In this document: piece by piece, positions 44,257-54,500 of the stretch
Layout: each line of letters opens with the position of its first letter
Numbering within the stretch: position 1 is the first letter of the stretch
Source: Verrucomicrobium sp.
GTDB lineage: Bacteria; Verrucomicrobiota; Verrucomicrobiia; Methylacidiphilales; UBA1321
Direction: 5' to 3'
Length of the DNA: 64,000 bases
NCBI GenBank assembly: GCA_017849585.1
Contig: JAFIGT010000030.1
Location: 1-64,000, forward strand
The notes under the pieces: model-generated
Databases searched by the model: none
The model's input: only the letters and a program-made list of their open reading frames with translations
Told to the model about the DNA's origin: nothing
Position numbers and translations under genes: made by a program

Positions 44257-45140
44257 TCGATATTCTGGACTTGTTCGCGGATTTTTTCCAACTCTGTTTT
44301 CAGGCTGACGACAGCTTGCGAGATGATAAGGTCGTTGGCTTTGCTGCCGATGGTGTTCACCTCGCGGTTGAGCTCCTGGATGATGAAGTCGAGCGTGCGA
44401 CCAATGGCCTCGTCCTTGTCGAGGAGCGATTCCACCTGATCGAGGTGACTGCGAAAGCGGGTGAGTTCCTCGGTGATGTCGGAACGGTCCGCAAAGAATA
44501 CGATCTCCTTCATCAACCGTTCATCCGTCGGGGCGATTTCCACATCGGCATTGCGAGCACGTTCAAAGAGCGCGGTGCGGTGACGCTCCATGACCAGTGG
44601 GGCCTGCTTTGTGATCGTCTGGGCGGCGGCGCGAATGAATTTGATGCGTTTCTTGAGATCTTTCGCCAGTGCGGCGCCTTCCTTGCGGCGCATCGCGAGC
44701 AGATCGTCGAGCGATTGACGCAGGGCTTTTTGCAAGCCGGGCCAGATGACTTCCGGATCAACTTCGGCACGCACGGGCTCACCGAGAACGCCGGGGCCGC
44801 GCAGGATGGTTTCGATGGAAATGGAGTCGCTGAGCTTGAGATGACGGCAGAGACGTTGTAGTTGCGAATGGTAGTCCTTCGCTGCCGCAAGGTTGATCGT
44901 CGATCCTGCGCCCAATTGCGCGCGATTGGAGGCCTCGTGGAGAACGACGGCAACGGTGAGACGTCCGCGGGAGATGCGCGCGTTGATTTCATCGCGCAGT
45001 CGCGGCTCGATTTCGCCAAGTGAACGAGGAAGGGTGAGCGCGATCTCGCTTTGCTTGCGGTTGACGCTGCTGATTTCCACGGTGATGGATTGTCCGGCAA
45101 AGGTGACTTTGCCGCGGCCGTAGCCAGTCATGCTTCTCAT
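44253..45140 (-). CDS. YicC/YloC family endoribonuclease
   Basis: A 295-aa protein. Typical start MRSMTGYGRGKVTF, and SVNRKQSEIALTLPRSL and LDFIIQELNREVNTIGSKAND in the C-terminal part. The family is an RNase in E. coli (YicC) and is often found with gmk, as here. Terminal stretch ends with a stop just inside gmk (4-bp overlap). Confidence 0.94.
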   Translation of the reverse strand: MRSMTGYGRGKVTFAGQSITVEISSVNRKQSEIALTLPRSLGEIEPRLRDEINARISRGRLTVAVVLHEASNRAQLGAGSTINLAAAKDYHSQLQRLCRHLKLSDSISIETILRGPGVLGEPVRAEVDPEVIWPGLQKALRQSLDDLLAMRRKEGAALAKDLKKRIKFIRAAAQTITKQAPLVMERHRTALFERARNADVEIAPTDERLMKEIVFFADRSDITEELTRFRSHLDQVESLLDKDEAIGRTLDFIIQELNREVNTIGSKANDLIISQAVVSLKTELEKIREQVQNIE

Positions 45141-45271
45141 GGGGGGGAAAGTACGGGGTGCTAAGTTGTCGTTTTCAGTTCGAGGTTTTCAGTTTTCAGC
45201 GAGAGAAAGAGCTTTCGGACGCTCACGAGTAAATCGTTCGCGCCTACTTTTTCCGGCCTCCGGTCTCCTTT

Positions 45272-46483
45272 TTACGCCTTGCCGCTGAGCCCGAGGAGGC
45301 GGGCCACTTCGTAGACGTCCTTGTCGCCGCGACCGGAGAGGTTGGTGATGATCAACTGATCTTTCTTCAGTGTAGGGGCGAGCTTGATCGTATGCGCGAC
45401 GGCATGGGAGCTCTCGAGCGCAGGTATGATTCCCTCGAGACGACTCAGGAGCTGGAAGGCTTCCAAGGCTTCCGTGTCGGTGGCGAAGTCGTATTCGGCG
45501 CGGCCGATCTCGCGCAGATAGGCGTGTTCGGGGCCGACTGCGGCGTAGTCGAGACCGGCAGAAACGGAATGGGTCAATTCAATCTGGCCATTCGCGTCCT
45601 GCAGAATATAAGTCTGCGCGCCTTGCAAGACGCCGACGCTGCCACCCTGGAAGCGCGCCGCGTGACGGCCGGGCTTGATCCCCTCGCCGCCGGCTTCGAT
45701 GCCGATCATGCGGACCTTTTCGTCCTTGATGAAGGGATAGAAGAGACCGATGGCATTGCTGCCACCGCCCACGCAAGCGACGAGTGCATCCGGCAGGCGG
45801 CCTTCGGCTTTGAGAATCTGTTCGCGGGCTTCGTCGCCGATGATGCGCTGGAAATCGCGCACCATGGCCGGGTACGGATGCGCGCCGTAAGCGGTGCCGA
45901 GGACGTAATGGGTGGTGCGCACGTTGGTCACCCAATCGCGCATCGCTTCGTTGACTGCTTCCTTGAGCGTCTTCTGTCCGGCATGAACGCCAACCACGGT
46001 CGCGCCGAGAATGCGCATGCGGATGACGTTGAGTTCCTGGCGGCGCATGTCTTCCGCGCCCATGTAAATGACACATTCCAGTCCGAATCGGGCCGCGACG
46101 GTGGCCGTGGCGACGCCGTGTTGACCGGCACCGGTTTCCGCGATGAGTCGTTTCTTGCCCATGCGGCGGGCGAGCAAGGCTTGCGCGAGCGCGTTATTGA
46201 TCTTGTGCGCACCGGTGTGGTTGAGATCTTCGCGCTTGAGGTAAATCTTAGCGCCGCCGAGATGTTGCGTGAGCCGTTCCGCGTAGTAGAGCGGCGACGG
46301 ACGACCGACGAAATCGCGCATGAGGCTCTGCAATTCCTGCTGGAAGGCGGGATCCGCGCTGGCCTTTTGGTATTCTGTTGTGAGTTCTTCGAGCGGGGCG
46401 AAGAGGGTTTCCGGCACGAACATGCCACCGAATGGACCGAAGTGGCCGGTGGCGTCGGGGACGCTGGCTAACTGCTTTTGCAT
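45272..46483 (-). CDS. trpB: Tryptophan synthase beta subunit
   Basis: A 403-aa PLP enzyme. Lys in [15 protein letters not shown] binds [46 protein letters not shown] and LSGRGDKD follow the family. It condenses indole with serine. It overlaps trpF by 16 bp and is translated after it. Its alpha partner is 24 kb away. Confidence 0.97.
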   Translation of the reverse strand: MQKQLASVPDATGHFGPFGGMFVPETLFAPLEELTTEYQKASADPAFQQELQSLMRDFVGRPSPLYYAERLTQHLGGAKIYLKREDLNHTGAHKINNALAQALLARRMGKKRLIAETGAGQHGVATATVAARFGLECVIYMGAEDMRRQELNVIRMRILGATVVGVHAGQKTLKEAVNEAMRDWVTNVRTTHYVLGTAYGAHPYPAMVRDFQRIIGDEAREQILKAEGRLPDALVACVGGGSNAIGLFYPFIKDEKVRMIGIEAGGEGIKPGRHAARFQGGSVGVLQGAQTYILQDANGQIELTHSVSAGLDYAAVGPEHAYLREIGRAEYDFATDTEALEAFQLLSRLEGIIPALESSHAVAHTIKLAPTLKKDQLIITNLSGRGDKDVYEVARLLGLSGKA

Positions 46484-47082
46484 ACGCGTATAAATTCCTT
46501 CACTTTACGATGATCTTTTTTGCCGGGCTCCGCTTCCACGCCGCTCGACACGTCGACGGCGTAAGGCTGCACGGTGCGGATGGCTTCTGCAACATTTTCG
46601 GGGGTGAGCCCACCCGAGAGAATCAGCGGCTTGGCGGTGCTTTGCTTGAACTCGACGGCGAGTTTCCAATCGAAGACCTTGCCGGTGCCGCCGTAATTGG
46701 TGGACGGCGTATCGAGCAAAAAGCCCATGACGTTGTATTCCGACACGTGATGAGAGGTGTTGGATTGCGGGGAAAGCGCCTTGATGAGCCGACGCGGATA
46801 GAGTGCGCGGCAGCGGTCGGGCAATTCGTCGCCATGCAATTGCCAGATGTCGAAGGTGGCGACGGTTTCGATATCGCGGACTTCGGGGGGAGTGGCGTTG
46901 ACCGTGACGGCCACCGATTGGATGAAGGGTGGCAACTGCCGCACGATGCGACCGGCGGCGGCGGGCGTGATGTAGCGCGGACTCTTGGGATAGAGCACAA
47001 ATCCGAGGGCGTCGGCACCCGCTTCGATGGCGGCGAAGGCGTCGGCGTCGTTGGTAATTCCACAAATTTTGACGCGGATCAT
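46468..47082 (-). CDS. trpF: Phosphoribosylanthranilate isomerase
   Basis: A 204-aa TIM barrel. Start [10 protein letters not shown], the catalytic Cys in [32 protein letters not shown], and [14 protein letters not shown] are present. The ATG at 47082 fits the family; the frame extends to 47256 without similarity. It is the first gene of trpF-trpB. Confidence 0.95.
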   Translation of the reverse strand: MIRVKICGITNDADAFAAIEAGADALGFVLYPKSPRYITPAAAGRIVRQLPPFIQSVAVTVNATPPEVRDIETVATFDIWQLHGDELPDRCRALYPRRLIKALSPQSNTSHHVSEYNVMGFLLDTPSTNYGGTGKVFDWKLAVEFKQSTAKPLILSGGLTPENVAEAIRTVQPYAVDVSSGVEAEPGKKDHRKVKEFIRVCKSS

Positions 47083-47450
47083 GGTGAAGTAAAAAGCTAT
47101 CAGAAAAGGGGTAACGGGAAAGGATAAAAGGCGGACGGAAGTCTCGCGGAAAAAAATGAGGAACCCGGGCTCCCAACCGCTCCGAACGTCACCAGGGATT
47201 TCTCGCTCCCCCTTCCCTTTCATGGCGCGAGCGAGGACGAAACGGAGTGGGGCCATGACGCAATCCTACACCGGATGCGGGCCGATCGTTAGGCTTAGGT
47301 TGGCTGCGTTGGCTACGTGTGCGACATTTTTGCGGGCGAAGACGCAAAGATGGGCGGGATGGAAGGCTGACGAAACGCGCTGAAAAAGGCAACGCGGGGT
47401 CCGGATTTCCAGACCCCGCATGCTGATGGACCACTGCAATTTGCTCGCGG
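47083..47450. other. Intergenic region between trpF and the chemoreceptor gene
   Basis: A 368-bp stretch that holds dispersed repeat copy 2 (47288-47338) and the trpF promoter. No open frame of note was recognised and no trp leader peptide was found by eye. Confidence 0.45.
47288..47338 (+). repeat. Dispersed intergenic repeat, copy 2
   Basis: See copy 1 at 32301-32351: 40 of 51 bases identical in direct orientation, with the 12-bp core CTACGTGTGCGA perfect. Confidence 0.55.
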
Positions 47451-49160
47451 CTAGTTCATGTCCGTGAAGCCTTCTTCCATGGGAATGACGTTGCGGGTGC
47501 CGGTTTTTTCCGTCGTGGCGAGTGGCACCGATGCGGCGGGTTCCGGGGTGGAGCTTCGTGCCGGGGTGGCTGGACGCGAAGCCGTATGCCGGGATACCGT
47601 TATGCTCTTCGGCGTCGAAGTCCGCGGGCGGGCCGTGTGCTGGGCGGCAGCGTGGTGGCCTTCCACCAATAGGAGCAGTTCTTCCACGGCGGCTTTGAGT
47701 TCCTCGGCCTGCGCGTTGAGCTCTTCCGAGGCGCTGGCGGTTTCTTCGGCGCTGGCGGCGTTGGACTGGGTGACCTTGTCCATTTGCGTGAGGGCGGTGT
47801 TCACCTGCCCGATGCCTTGGGATTGCTCCTTGGACGCGGTGGCAATTTGCCCGATGGCTTCGTCGACGCGACCGACCTTGTCGAGAATCTCCTGGAGACC
47901 GGTGTCGACCTGATGCGATTTTCCATCGATGTCGGAGAGTTTCTTCACGACGTCCTCATTGATGCGCACACCGGTTTCGCTCTTGTGGATGGAGTCTTCG
48001 ATGATGGAGGCGGTTTCCTTGGCGGCGTCGGCACTGCGCTTGGCGAGGTTGCGCACTTCGTCCGCGACCACGGCGAATCCCATGCCAGCTTCCCCGGCGC
48101 GGGCGGCTTCGACGGCGGCATTGAGCGCGAGGATGTTCGTCTGGAAGGCAATCTCGTCGATGGTCTTGATGATCTTCGAAATGGAATCGCTGGATACCTT
48201 GATGGCTTCCATTGCGTCGGTGAGTTGCTTCGAGGAGGTCTGCGCTTCGTTGACGGACGCTTTCAATTCGCGAACCCGGTCGACATTCTCGGAAGTGGTC
48301 TGGCGGGTGGCGCTGGCGAGGGTCTTCGAGTCCTGCGCACTGTTTGAATTGGCCTGCACGATGCTGGCCATTTCCTCCATGGAGGACGACGTTTCCTCGA
48401 TGGATGCGGCCGATTCACTCGCGCCTTGGGCGAGTTGCTGGCTGGAGGCGGAGACTTGTCCCGCCGCGGAGGCGACCTGTTCAGAGTTGTTGCCGATCAC
48501 ATCGGAGATGCGCTTGAGGGCGGAGTTTACATTGCGGATGCTGATCACCGAGCCGATCACGCCCGCGGCCACGCCGGCAAGCGAGACGAGCGACAGGACC
48601 CACATGGTCTGTTGCACGAGGTTGTCGAGATAGACGCCTTTTTCGTTCGAGCGTTTGAGATTGAAGGCCAGCATGTTGTCGACGACCTTGATATAAGCGT
48701 CGTAGGCGGTTTCGAGTTCTCCCTCGAATAGCTTTTCCGCTTCGGCAGGATTGGTCTCCAGCATCGCGCCATACTGTTTTCTGAGGCGGCTGTAGATTTC
48801 CCGCTTTTGCTTGGCTTCGGCGATGAGATCGCGATTGGCCTGGGAGATGACGGCGGCTTCGTAGCGTTTGAAGGCTTCCGTGTTTTCAGCAGAGATCTGG
48901 TTGATGCGCTCTTCGATCTGCTTGCGCTTTTCCGGAGTCTTGGCGTCGCCCATGCGTCCTAGGAGCACCATGATTTTGCGCGTGCCGCTGTTGAGATTGG
49001 CGGATTCGCTGAGGCAGGGGATGAAGTTTTTGACGACGAGCGTCTTGGTTTCGTTGATTTCCATTAGCGAGTAAATGGAGACCCCCGCTAGGAGCAACAT
49101 CATCAGGCACAACAGGCACGCATTGACGGTCATTCGTTTTCCGATGGTCCAAACTTTCAT
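47451..49160 (-). CDS. Methyl-accepting chemotaxis protein
   Basis: A 569-aa chemoreceptor. TM1 is about 10-30, a helical periplasmic ligand domain (four-helix-bundle type) about 33-185, TM2 about 188-210 ([19 protein letters not shown]), then a long coiled-coil signalling domain with the hairpin tip [22 protein letters not shown] (about 340-362, given in part) and [19 protein letters not shown] classic HAMP is not obvious. The C-terminus is a Pro/Thr/Ala-rich tail. The ligand is unknown; no che genes are near. Confidence 0.93.
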   Translation of the reverse strand: MKVWTIGKRMTVNACLLCLMMLLLAGVSIYSLMEINETKTLVVKNFIPCLSESANLNSGTRKIMVLLGRMGDAKTPEKRKQIEERINQISAENTEAFKRYEAAVISQANRDLIAEAKQKREIYSRLRKQYGAMLETNPAEAEKLFEGELETAYDAYIKVVDNMLAFNLKRSNEKGVYLDNLVQQTMWVLSLVSLAGVAAGVIGSVISIRNVNSALKRISDVIGNNSEQVASAAGQVSASSQQLAQGASESAASIEETSSSMEEMASIVQANSNSAQDSKTLASATRQTTSENVDRVRELKASVNEAQTSSKQLTDAMEAIKVSSDSISKIIKTIDEIAFQTNILALNAAVEAARAGEAGMGFAVVADEVRNLAKRSADAAKETASIIEDSIHKSETGVRINEDVVKKLSDIDGKSHQVDTGLQEILDKVGRVDEAIGQIATASKEQSQGIGQVNTALTQMDKVTQSNAASAEETASASEELNAQAEELKAAVEELLLLVEGHHAAAQHTARPRTSTPKSITVSRHTASRPATPARSSTPEPAASVPLATTEKTGTRNVIPMEEGFTDMN

Positions 49161-49564
49161 GGTTCATTCCTTTGGTTAAAATATTGGAGTGGTACAGCTT
49201 GAGCGATGGGTAATCCGGGGGGATTCTTCCTGTCGCTTTTAGTCCCTTACACCTTCTGGCTGAATTGGTTCCTCCTTTTCTAAGTCGTTCTCTTTTATGG
49301 AAATTTAATATTCCGTTTTATCTAAAGAGCCATATCGGTCGTAATTTTAAGTTATAAATATTTTTCATAATTAGATTAATACCTGTGCCTAAAATCTAAT
49401 GAGGGAATTAAGAAGTGCTTACTTCCAAAAGAAGGAAAGGCACCAAGTTCAGGCAGGTGGGAGCGGCAAAAAAAATCCCCGGATGGGGATATGAGCGCAT
49501 TTACTTTTGAACCGGAACAAATCCGGAGCATACGGCGCGAACAAGCGGAAGCGGATGATCTGCT
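49161..49564. other. AT-rich intergenic region
   Basis: A 404-bp stretch between the chemoreceptor start and the trpC stop. It holds the receptor promoter region (AT-rich, 49300-49390) and the trpC terminator at 49468-49490. Nothing else recognised. Confidence 0.5.
49468..49490 (-). terminator. trpC rho-independent terminator
   Basis: On the minus strand ATCCCC-ATCC-GGGGAT is followed by T7, 75 bp past the trpC stop at 49565. Confidence 0.85.
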
Positions 49565-50347
49565 CTATTCTTTGAGCAAGAGCTCGGCGATCTTCGCGGG
49601 AATGTTGTCGGCGCGCATAAGGGTTTCGCCGACGAGAATGGCGTTGATCCCCTGCTCGCGGACGTAGCGGACGTCGGCTTCTGTCTTGATGCCGCTTTCG
49701 CTGACGGCCACGCAATCGCTGGGAATTTCCTCCGCGAGTTCTTCGGTGGTCTTGAGGTCGACCTGGAAGGTTTTCAAGTTGCGGTTGTTGATGCCGATGA
49801 TGTCGGCACCGAGATCGAGGGCGCGGTCCATTTCGCGGAGGTTGTGGACTTCCACGAGGACGTCGAGGTGACAGCTCTGCGCGATGTCGAAGAGGTGTTG
49901 GAGCGGTTCGTCTTTTTCAAACGCGGCAACGATGAGGAGGATGGCATCGGCCCCGGCGACGGAGCTCTCGTAGATCTGGTATTCGTGGACGATGAAGTCT
50001 TTGCGCAGGAGCGGGAGATCGACTTGCAGGCGGATGTCTTCGAGGTAGGAGAGTTTACCTTGGAAATACTTTTCGTCGGTGAGGACGCTGAGTGCATGCG
50101 CGCCGCCACGGGCGTATTCGCGGGCTTGGGCGATGGGATTGAAATTGGGCGTGATGACGCCGACCGAGGGAGAGGCTTTTTTGACTTCGGCGATGAGGCC
50201 GACTTCTTCGCCGCGATTGATGGCGGAACGGAAGCCGCGAAAATCGGTGCGGGCCAGCGCGGTTTTCTTGAGCTGGGCTACGAGCGGTTCGAGCCGTTTC
50301 CATTCGGCTTCTTTCGAAGCGATGATTTCCGCCAACTTGTCGTTCAT
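49565..50347 (-). CDS. trpC: Indole-3-glycerol-phosphate synthase
   Basis: A 260-aa TIM barrel. LIAEVKKASPS, ALSVLTDEKYFQG, LPLLRKDFIVHEYQ, IGINNRNLKTF and ESGIKTEADV mark the family and hold its catalytic Lys/Glu residues. It closes the indole ring in tryptophan synthesis. It stands alone, with 2.5 kb to trpF. The downstream terminator is clear. Confidence 0.97.
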   Translation of the reverse strand: MNDKLAEIIASKEAEWKRLEPLVAQLKKTALARTDFRGFRSAINRGEEVGLIAEVKKASPSVGVITPNFNPIAQAREYARGGAHALSVLTDEKYFQGKLSYLEDIRLQVDLPLLRKDFIVHEYQIYESSVAGADAILLIVAAFEKDEPLQHLFDIAQSCHLDVLVEVHNLREMDRALDLGADIIGINNRNLKTFQVDLKTTEELAEEIPSDCVAVSESGIKTEADVRYVREQGINAILVGETLMRADNIPAKIAELLLKE

Positions 50348-50424
50348 GGTTTTGTTAAAGTCAAATCTCAGAGGTCAAAGGTACCATTCAAAACGCAAAA
50401 GTACAGTCGTAGCGTCTTGTGGGT

Positions 50425-51550
50425 TTACTCCTCATCATCCTCGGTGATGTCGGTGCGCTTCTTGCCCCGCAGGAAGGCTTCGACGAAGGCTTTCAGGTCG
50501 CCATCGAGGACGCCTTGGACGTCGCTGGTTTGTTCGCCGGTGCGGAGGTCCTTCACCATCTGGTAGGGCTGCAGGACGTAGGAACGGATCTGGCGACCCC
50601 AACCGATTTCGCCCTTTTCGCTGTAGTGTCGCTCCATCTCGGCGCGCTTTTTGTCCATCTCCAGTTCGTAGAGGCGAGACTTCAAGACGCCCATGGCGGA
50701 GGCGCGATTCTTGATCTGGGAGCGTTCGTTTTGGCAGGTGACGACGAGGCCGGAGGGAATGTGGGTGATGCGGACGGCGGAGTCGGTGGTGTTGACCCCC
50801 TGCCCGCCGTGTCCACCGGCGCGGTACACGTCCACGCGGATGTCTTTTTCTTCAATCTGGATGTCGATCGTGTCGTCGATTTCGGGCAGGACGTCGAGCG
50901 AGGCGAAAGAGGTTTGGCGTTTGCCCGCCGCGTTGAACGGAGAGATGCGGACGAGACGGTGAACGCCGTGCTCGGATTTGAATTTGCCGTAGGCGTATTC
51001 GCCCGTGATTTTGAGCGTGGCCGTTTTGATGCCCGCTTCTTCCCCGCCGAGAATGTCGAGCATGGCGACGCTGAAGCCGGAGCGTTCGGCGTAGCGTTGG
51101 TACATGCGCAGCATCATGTTGGCCCAGTCGCAGGCCTCGGTGCCACCGGCTCCGGCGTGGAGACTGATGATCGCATTATTGCGGTCCATCGGCTGGCTGA
51201 GCAGGACGGTGATTTCGAACGTACCGAGTTCTTTTTCGATCTCGTCGTACTCGGTGCGGATTTCCGCGTAGCCAGCGTCGCTGGGTTCCTCGGTGACGAG
51301 TTCAGCGAGGACTTTGATGTCGGCAATGCGGGATTCCAGCTTGGCCAGCGGGCCGAGCTTGTTGCGGATGCTGTTGGTTTCGCCGATGAGTTTCTGGGCG
51401 CGCTGGGTGTCGTTCCAGAAATCACCCGCAGCCATAAGGGCTTCGAGTTCTGTTAAACGGGCATTAAGTCCGGGTAAGTCAAAGAAACCTCCGCAGTTGC
51501 GCGAGACGCGCTTCGATGACGGAGAAATCGGGGAGAAACTCGTTAGCCAT
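50425..51550 (-). CDS. prfB: Peptide chain release factor 2, with programmed +1 frameshift
   Basis: RF2 recognises UGA and UAA codons. Codons 1-23 (MANEFLPDFSVIEARLAQLR, RFL) run from ATG 51550 to an in-frame TGA at 51481-51479; the main frame then resumes with GAC at 51480. The combined product is 374 aa. Codon-recognition SPF (ISPFNAAGKRQTSF) and peptidyl-release GGQ (GGHGGQGVNTTDSAVR) are present. The main frame is open to 52092 but that upstream part is a shadow of the MBL gene. Confidence 0.95.
51478..51490 (-). promoter_or_regulatory. prfB: prfB recoding (+1 frameshift) site
   Basis: The minus strand reads GGAGG-TTT-CTT-TGA-C: an internal Shine-Dalgarno-like GGAGG, the slippery CTT and the stop TGA followed by C, matching the E. 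coli layout (AGGGGG-TAT-CTT-TGA-C) with TTT for TAT. Low RF2 slows UGA reading and favours the slip, making synthesis self-regulating. Confidence 0.93.
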
Positions 51551-51616
51551 AAGAACTGTCTATCAAACCCGATGCGGGGAAAAGACGAAAGGCTTTTTTG
51601 ACGAAATTGATGGAAT

Positions 51617-52432
51617 TCACTTCCACTGATAGATCTTCCACGGTTCGGCGAAGCCGAGAAAGCCGTCCTTCTGGGGCGTGTAATCCCTGGAGTTGTCGCC
51701 GTAGTGAGAGAGATACATCTTGTGCTTGAGCGAATCGGGGAAGGTCTTGATCTCGTCGTAGGTGGCGTGAACCGCGCCGTAGCCGCCAAGCTGGCAATCG
51801 TGGAATACGGCTTCGGCCTGCGAGGGATCAATGTGCTGGAAGAGGGTGGGATCGAAGCGGGTATCGGCGGTAAAGATGACGCGGCCGTCCACGCGCAGGC
51901 CCGTGGACCAGAAGGCTTGTTCCCAGCGGACGACTTCCGCCGGAACGTGGATGGTGCGGAAGATGTCGAGATGGATGCCATCGACTTCGATCCGGTAGAT
52001 TTCGCGTGGCGTGGCCTGGACCCATTGCGGCCAGAGCGGGGAGATGAAGTCGGAGAAGCGGAGCAGGCCAGCTTCATTGTATTCGCAGCCACCCTTGAGC
52101 GATTTCTCCCAGAGGATGTCCTGATAGGTGGGCGTGATGATCACCTTCGGTTTCTGCTTCTTGATATAGCGGGAGCTGAGCAGGAGCTCTTCCACTCCGC
52201 CGATGTGGTCGGCATGGGAATGGGTGAAGTGGTAGTAGTCGAAGTCGGTGACCGCGATGCCCTTTTCGTAAAGGGCCTGTGGGATGTTCGAGCCGATGTC
52301 GACGAGAATGGTTTTGCCGTTCTTGGCGATAATCAAGGAGGTTTGGGCGTGCTTCTTGGCAAACGCGGAACCGACTCCCACAAAGCAGAAAACGAGCCCC
52401 GTCTCGCTGGCTTTTTTGATGACATCAAGCAT
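51617..52432 (-). CDS. MBL-fold metallo-hydrolase
   Basis: A 271-aa metallo-beta-lactamase fold protein. Metal ligands are in THSHADHIGG, FTADTRFD and DCQL; the C-terminal YLSHYGDN supplies a His. RNase Z-like order but without the tRNA-binding arm, so it is an uncharacterised hydrolase. It lies upstream of prfB, 66 bp away on the same strand, and may be in its transcript. Confidence 0.88.
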   Translation of the reverse strand: MLDVIKKASETGLVFCFVGVGSAFAKKHAQTSLIIAKNGKTILVDIGSNIPQALYEKGIAVTDFDYYHFTHSHADHIGGVEELLLSSRYIKKQKPKVIITPTYQDILWEKSLKGGCEYNEAGLLRFSDFISPLWPQWVQATPREIYRIEVDGIHLDIFRTIHVPAEVVRWEQAFWSTGLRVDGRVIFTADTRFDPTLFQHIDPSQAEAVFHDCQLGGYGAVHATYDEIKTFPDSLKHKMYLSHYGDNSRDYTPQKDGFLGFAEPWKIYQWK

Positions 52433-52624
52433 GAGTTAAATATGTGAAAAATAAGCTAAGCCATTGATTGATAAGCTATATGGAAGATTGATAGCACCAT
52501 TTCGGAATTTTCCAAGTGCGAAATGATCGCAATGGTGTGGGCCGGTGATTTGACGTTTGAAGATAAAGCATGCTAATGTTCGCCCTCCGATGCATCAGTT
52601 TCCCTTGTTTTTAGTCGTACGCCG

Positions 52625-54316
52625 ATGAAAACCTCCTTCATCCGCTTCCGGCCCAGATTATTCGAGACGCTCCAGACATACGATCTTGCAACTTTTTTCA
52701 AGGATCTCATTGCCGGTCTCACCGTGGGTATCGTGGCACTGCCGTTGGCCATGGCATTTGGTATCGGTTCGGGAGTGAAACCGGAACAGGGATTATATAC
52801 CGCCATTATTGCGGGTTTTCTCATTTCCTTCTTTAGCGGGTCCAAGGTGCAGATCGGGGGACCGACGGGCGCTTTCATGGTGATCCTTTATAATATCATG
52901 CAGAAGCACGGTTTCTCCGACTTGCTGCTGTGTGGGGCGATTGCGGGGGTGATCCTGATATTCATGGGCCTCTTTCGCATGGGGACGTTGATCAAGTACA
53001 TCCCCTACCCGATCACGTCCGGGTTCACGAGCGGCATCGCGGTGCTGATCGGGCTGAATCAGGTGAAGGATTTCTTCGGGCTGAAAATCGAAGGCGGTAT
53101 GCCAGCCGATTTCTTCGACAAGCTGGAAGTGCTGGCCCGTCACTTTTTGACGCTCGATCCTACCACGACGATCTTTTCCGCGCTCTCGCTGGCGATCATT
53201 TTACTGTGGCCACGACTGGTCACGCGTCGGCTTCCCGGCTCGATCATCGCCCTGCTGCTCGGCACGACCGTGGCCGTGCTGATCAATCTCCCGGTCGAAA
53301 CCATCGGCACGAAATTTGGTGGCATCCCGAACGGATTGCCCGCCTTTCATGCGCCGGAAATCACTTTCGCCAAGATTAAGTTGTTGCTGCCCGACGCGAT
53401 GACCATCGCGTTGCTCGCGGCGATTGAATCGCTGCTGTGCGCTGTGGTGGCCGACGGATTGACCGGGGATCGTCACGATTCAAACACGGAACTCGTGGCA
53501 CAGGGTATCGCGAACCTCGTGGTTCCCTTTTTCGGCGGTATCGCTGCGACGGGGGCCATTGCCCGGACCGCGACGAATATCGAGAACGGCGGCAAGACGC
53601 CGATTGCGGGATTGATCCACGCGGGGACCTTGCTGGTAATTGTCCTGGTGGCTGCGCCTTTGGCCAAAAGTGTTCCGCTTGCGATTCTGAGCGCCGTCAC
53701 GATCATGGTGGCGTTCAACATGGGCGAGTGGCATGAGTTCACCCGCCTGCGCAAAATGCCGCGCAGCGATGCGCTCGTGTTGGTGGCCACCTTTGGCCTG
53801 ACGGTGATCATGGATCTGACCGTCGCGGTCGAGGTCGGCATGGTCATGGCGGCGTTCCTCTTCATCAAACGCGTGTCCGAGACCACGCAGATCACGAAGG
53901 TCACCCCCGAAAGCGAACCCGAGGGCGCACACCATTCGCTCATCGGCAAGGATGTACCCTCCGGCGTGATGGTTTACCGCATCTACGGCCCCTTCTTCTT
54001 TGGGGCGGCCGAGAAGATGGAAGAGGCGTTCGAAAGTATCTACGATCTGCCACGGGTGTTGATTTTGAAGATGCACACGGTCCCCGCAATGGATGCGACG
54101 GCGCTCAATGCGCTCGAGTCGCTCTACGAGAAATTGCAGAGCCGGGGGTGTCACCTCATCCTCAGCGCGCCGCATACGCAGCCGTTCTTCATGATGACCC
54201 AGGCCGGGTTCATCGACCGTCTCGGTCCGGAGAATGTCACGGCGGACCTCGACGACGCCCTCACGCGCTCGAAGTGGCTGCTGGCGGCTTCGGTGAAAAA
54301 CCCACACGCGAAGTAA
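52625..54316 (+). CDS. SulP-family anion transporter with STAS domain (copy 2)
   Basis: A 563-aa inner-membrane protein. SulP hallmarks DLIAGLTVGIVALPLAMAFG and GSKVQIGGPTGAFMVIL are followed by about 11 more hydrophobic segments; the STAS domain (about 440-545) has YGPFFFGAAEKMEEAF and VPAMDATALNALE. The N-terminal motif (VGIVALPLAMAFGIGSG) is closer to the SulP group often seen beside carbonic anhydrases, so bicarbonate is possible; no anhydrase is next to it. It is distinct from the copy at 17,183. Confidence 0.94.
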   Translation: MKTSFIRFRPRLFETLQTYDLATFFKDLIAGLTVGIVALPLAMAFGIGSGVKPEQGLYTAIIAGFLISFFSGSKVQIGGPTGAFMVILYNIMQKHGFSDLLLCGAIAGVILIFMGLFRMGTLIKYIPYPITSGFTSGIAVLIGLNQVKDFFGLKIEGGMPADFFDKLEVLARHFLTLDPTTTIFSALSLAIILLWPRLVTRRLPGSIIALLLGTTVAVLINLPVETIGTKFGGIPNGLPAFHAPEITFAKIKLLLPDAMTIALLAAIESLLCAVVADGLTGDRHDSNTELVAQGIANLVVPFFGGIAATGAIARTATNIENGGKTPIAGLIHAGTLLVIVLVAAPLAKSVPLAILSAVTIMVAFNMGEWHEFTRLRKMPRSDALVLVATFGLTVIMDLTVAVEVGMVMAAFLFIKRVSETTQITKVTPESEPEGAHHSLIGKDVPSGVMVYRIYGPFFFGAAEKMEEAFESIYDLPRVLILKMHTVPAMDATALNALESLYEKLQSRGCHLILSAPHTQPFFMMTQAGFIDRLGPENVTADLDDALTRSKWLLAASVKNPHAK

Positions 54317-54500
54317 GCGGTGAGAACTGGAATGTGTTCCCCAACGCATTCCGGGTCGTTGATAGCAAAAAGTTTGCATAAGTTCGCGCCCCATTCGGGT
54401 CGATAGAGAGCTAACGACCCATTCTCGGAATGGATCGGCAAAGATTTCCGCTTTCCAAGGCGAATGACTTGCACTAGGAAAAGAGCTGAAACAAACCTGT

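Noticed and set aside
45160-45205. CTGAAAAC-type short repeats before yicC and before folA
   Set aside because: Common low-complexity spacer sequence; no structure or consistent unit found.
45392-46471. Plus-strand frame opposite trpB
   Set aside because: Shadow; trpB motifs are intact on the minus strand.
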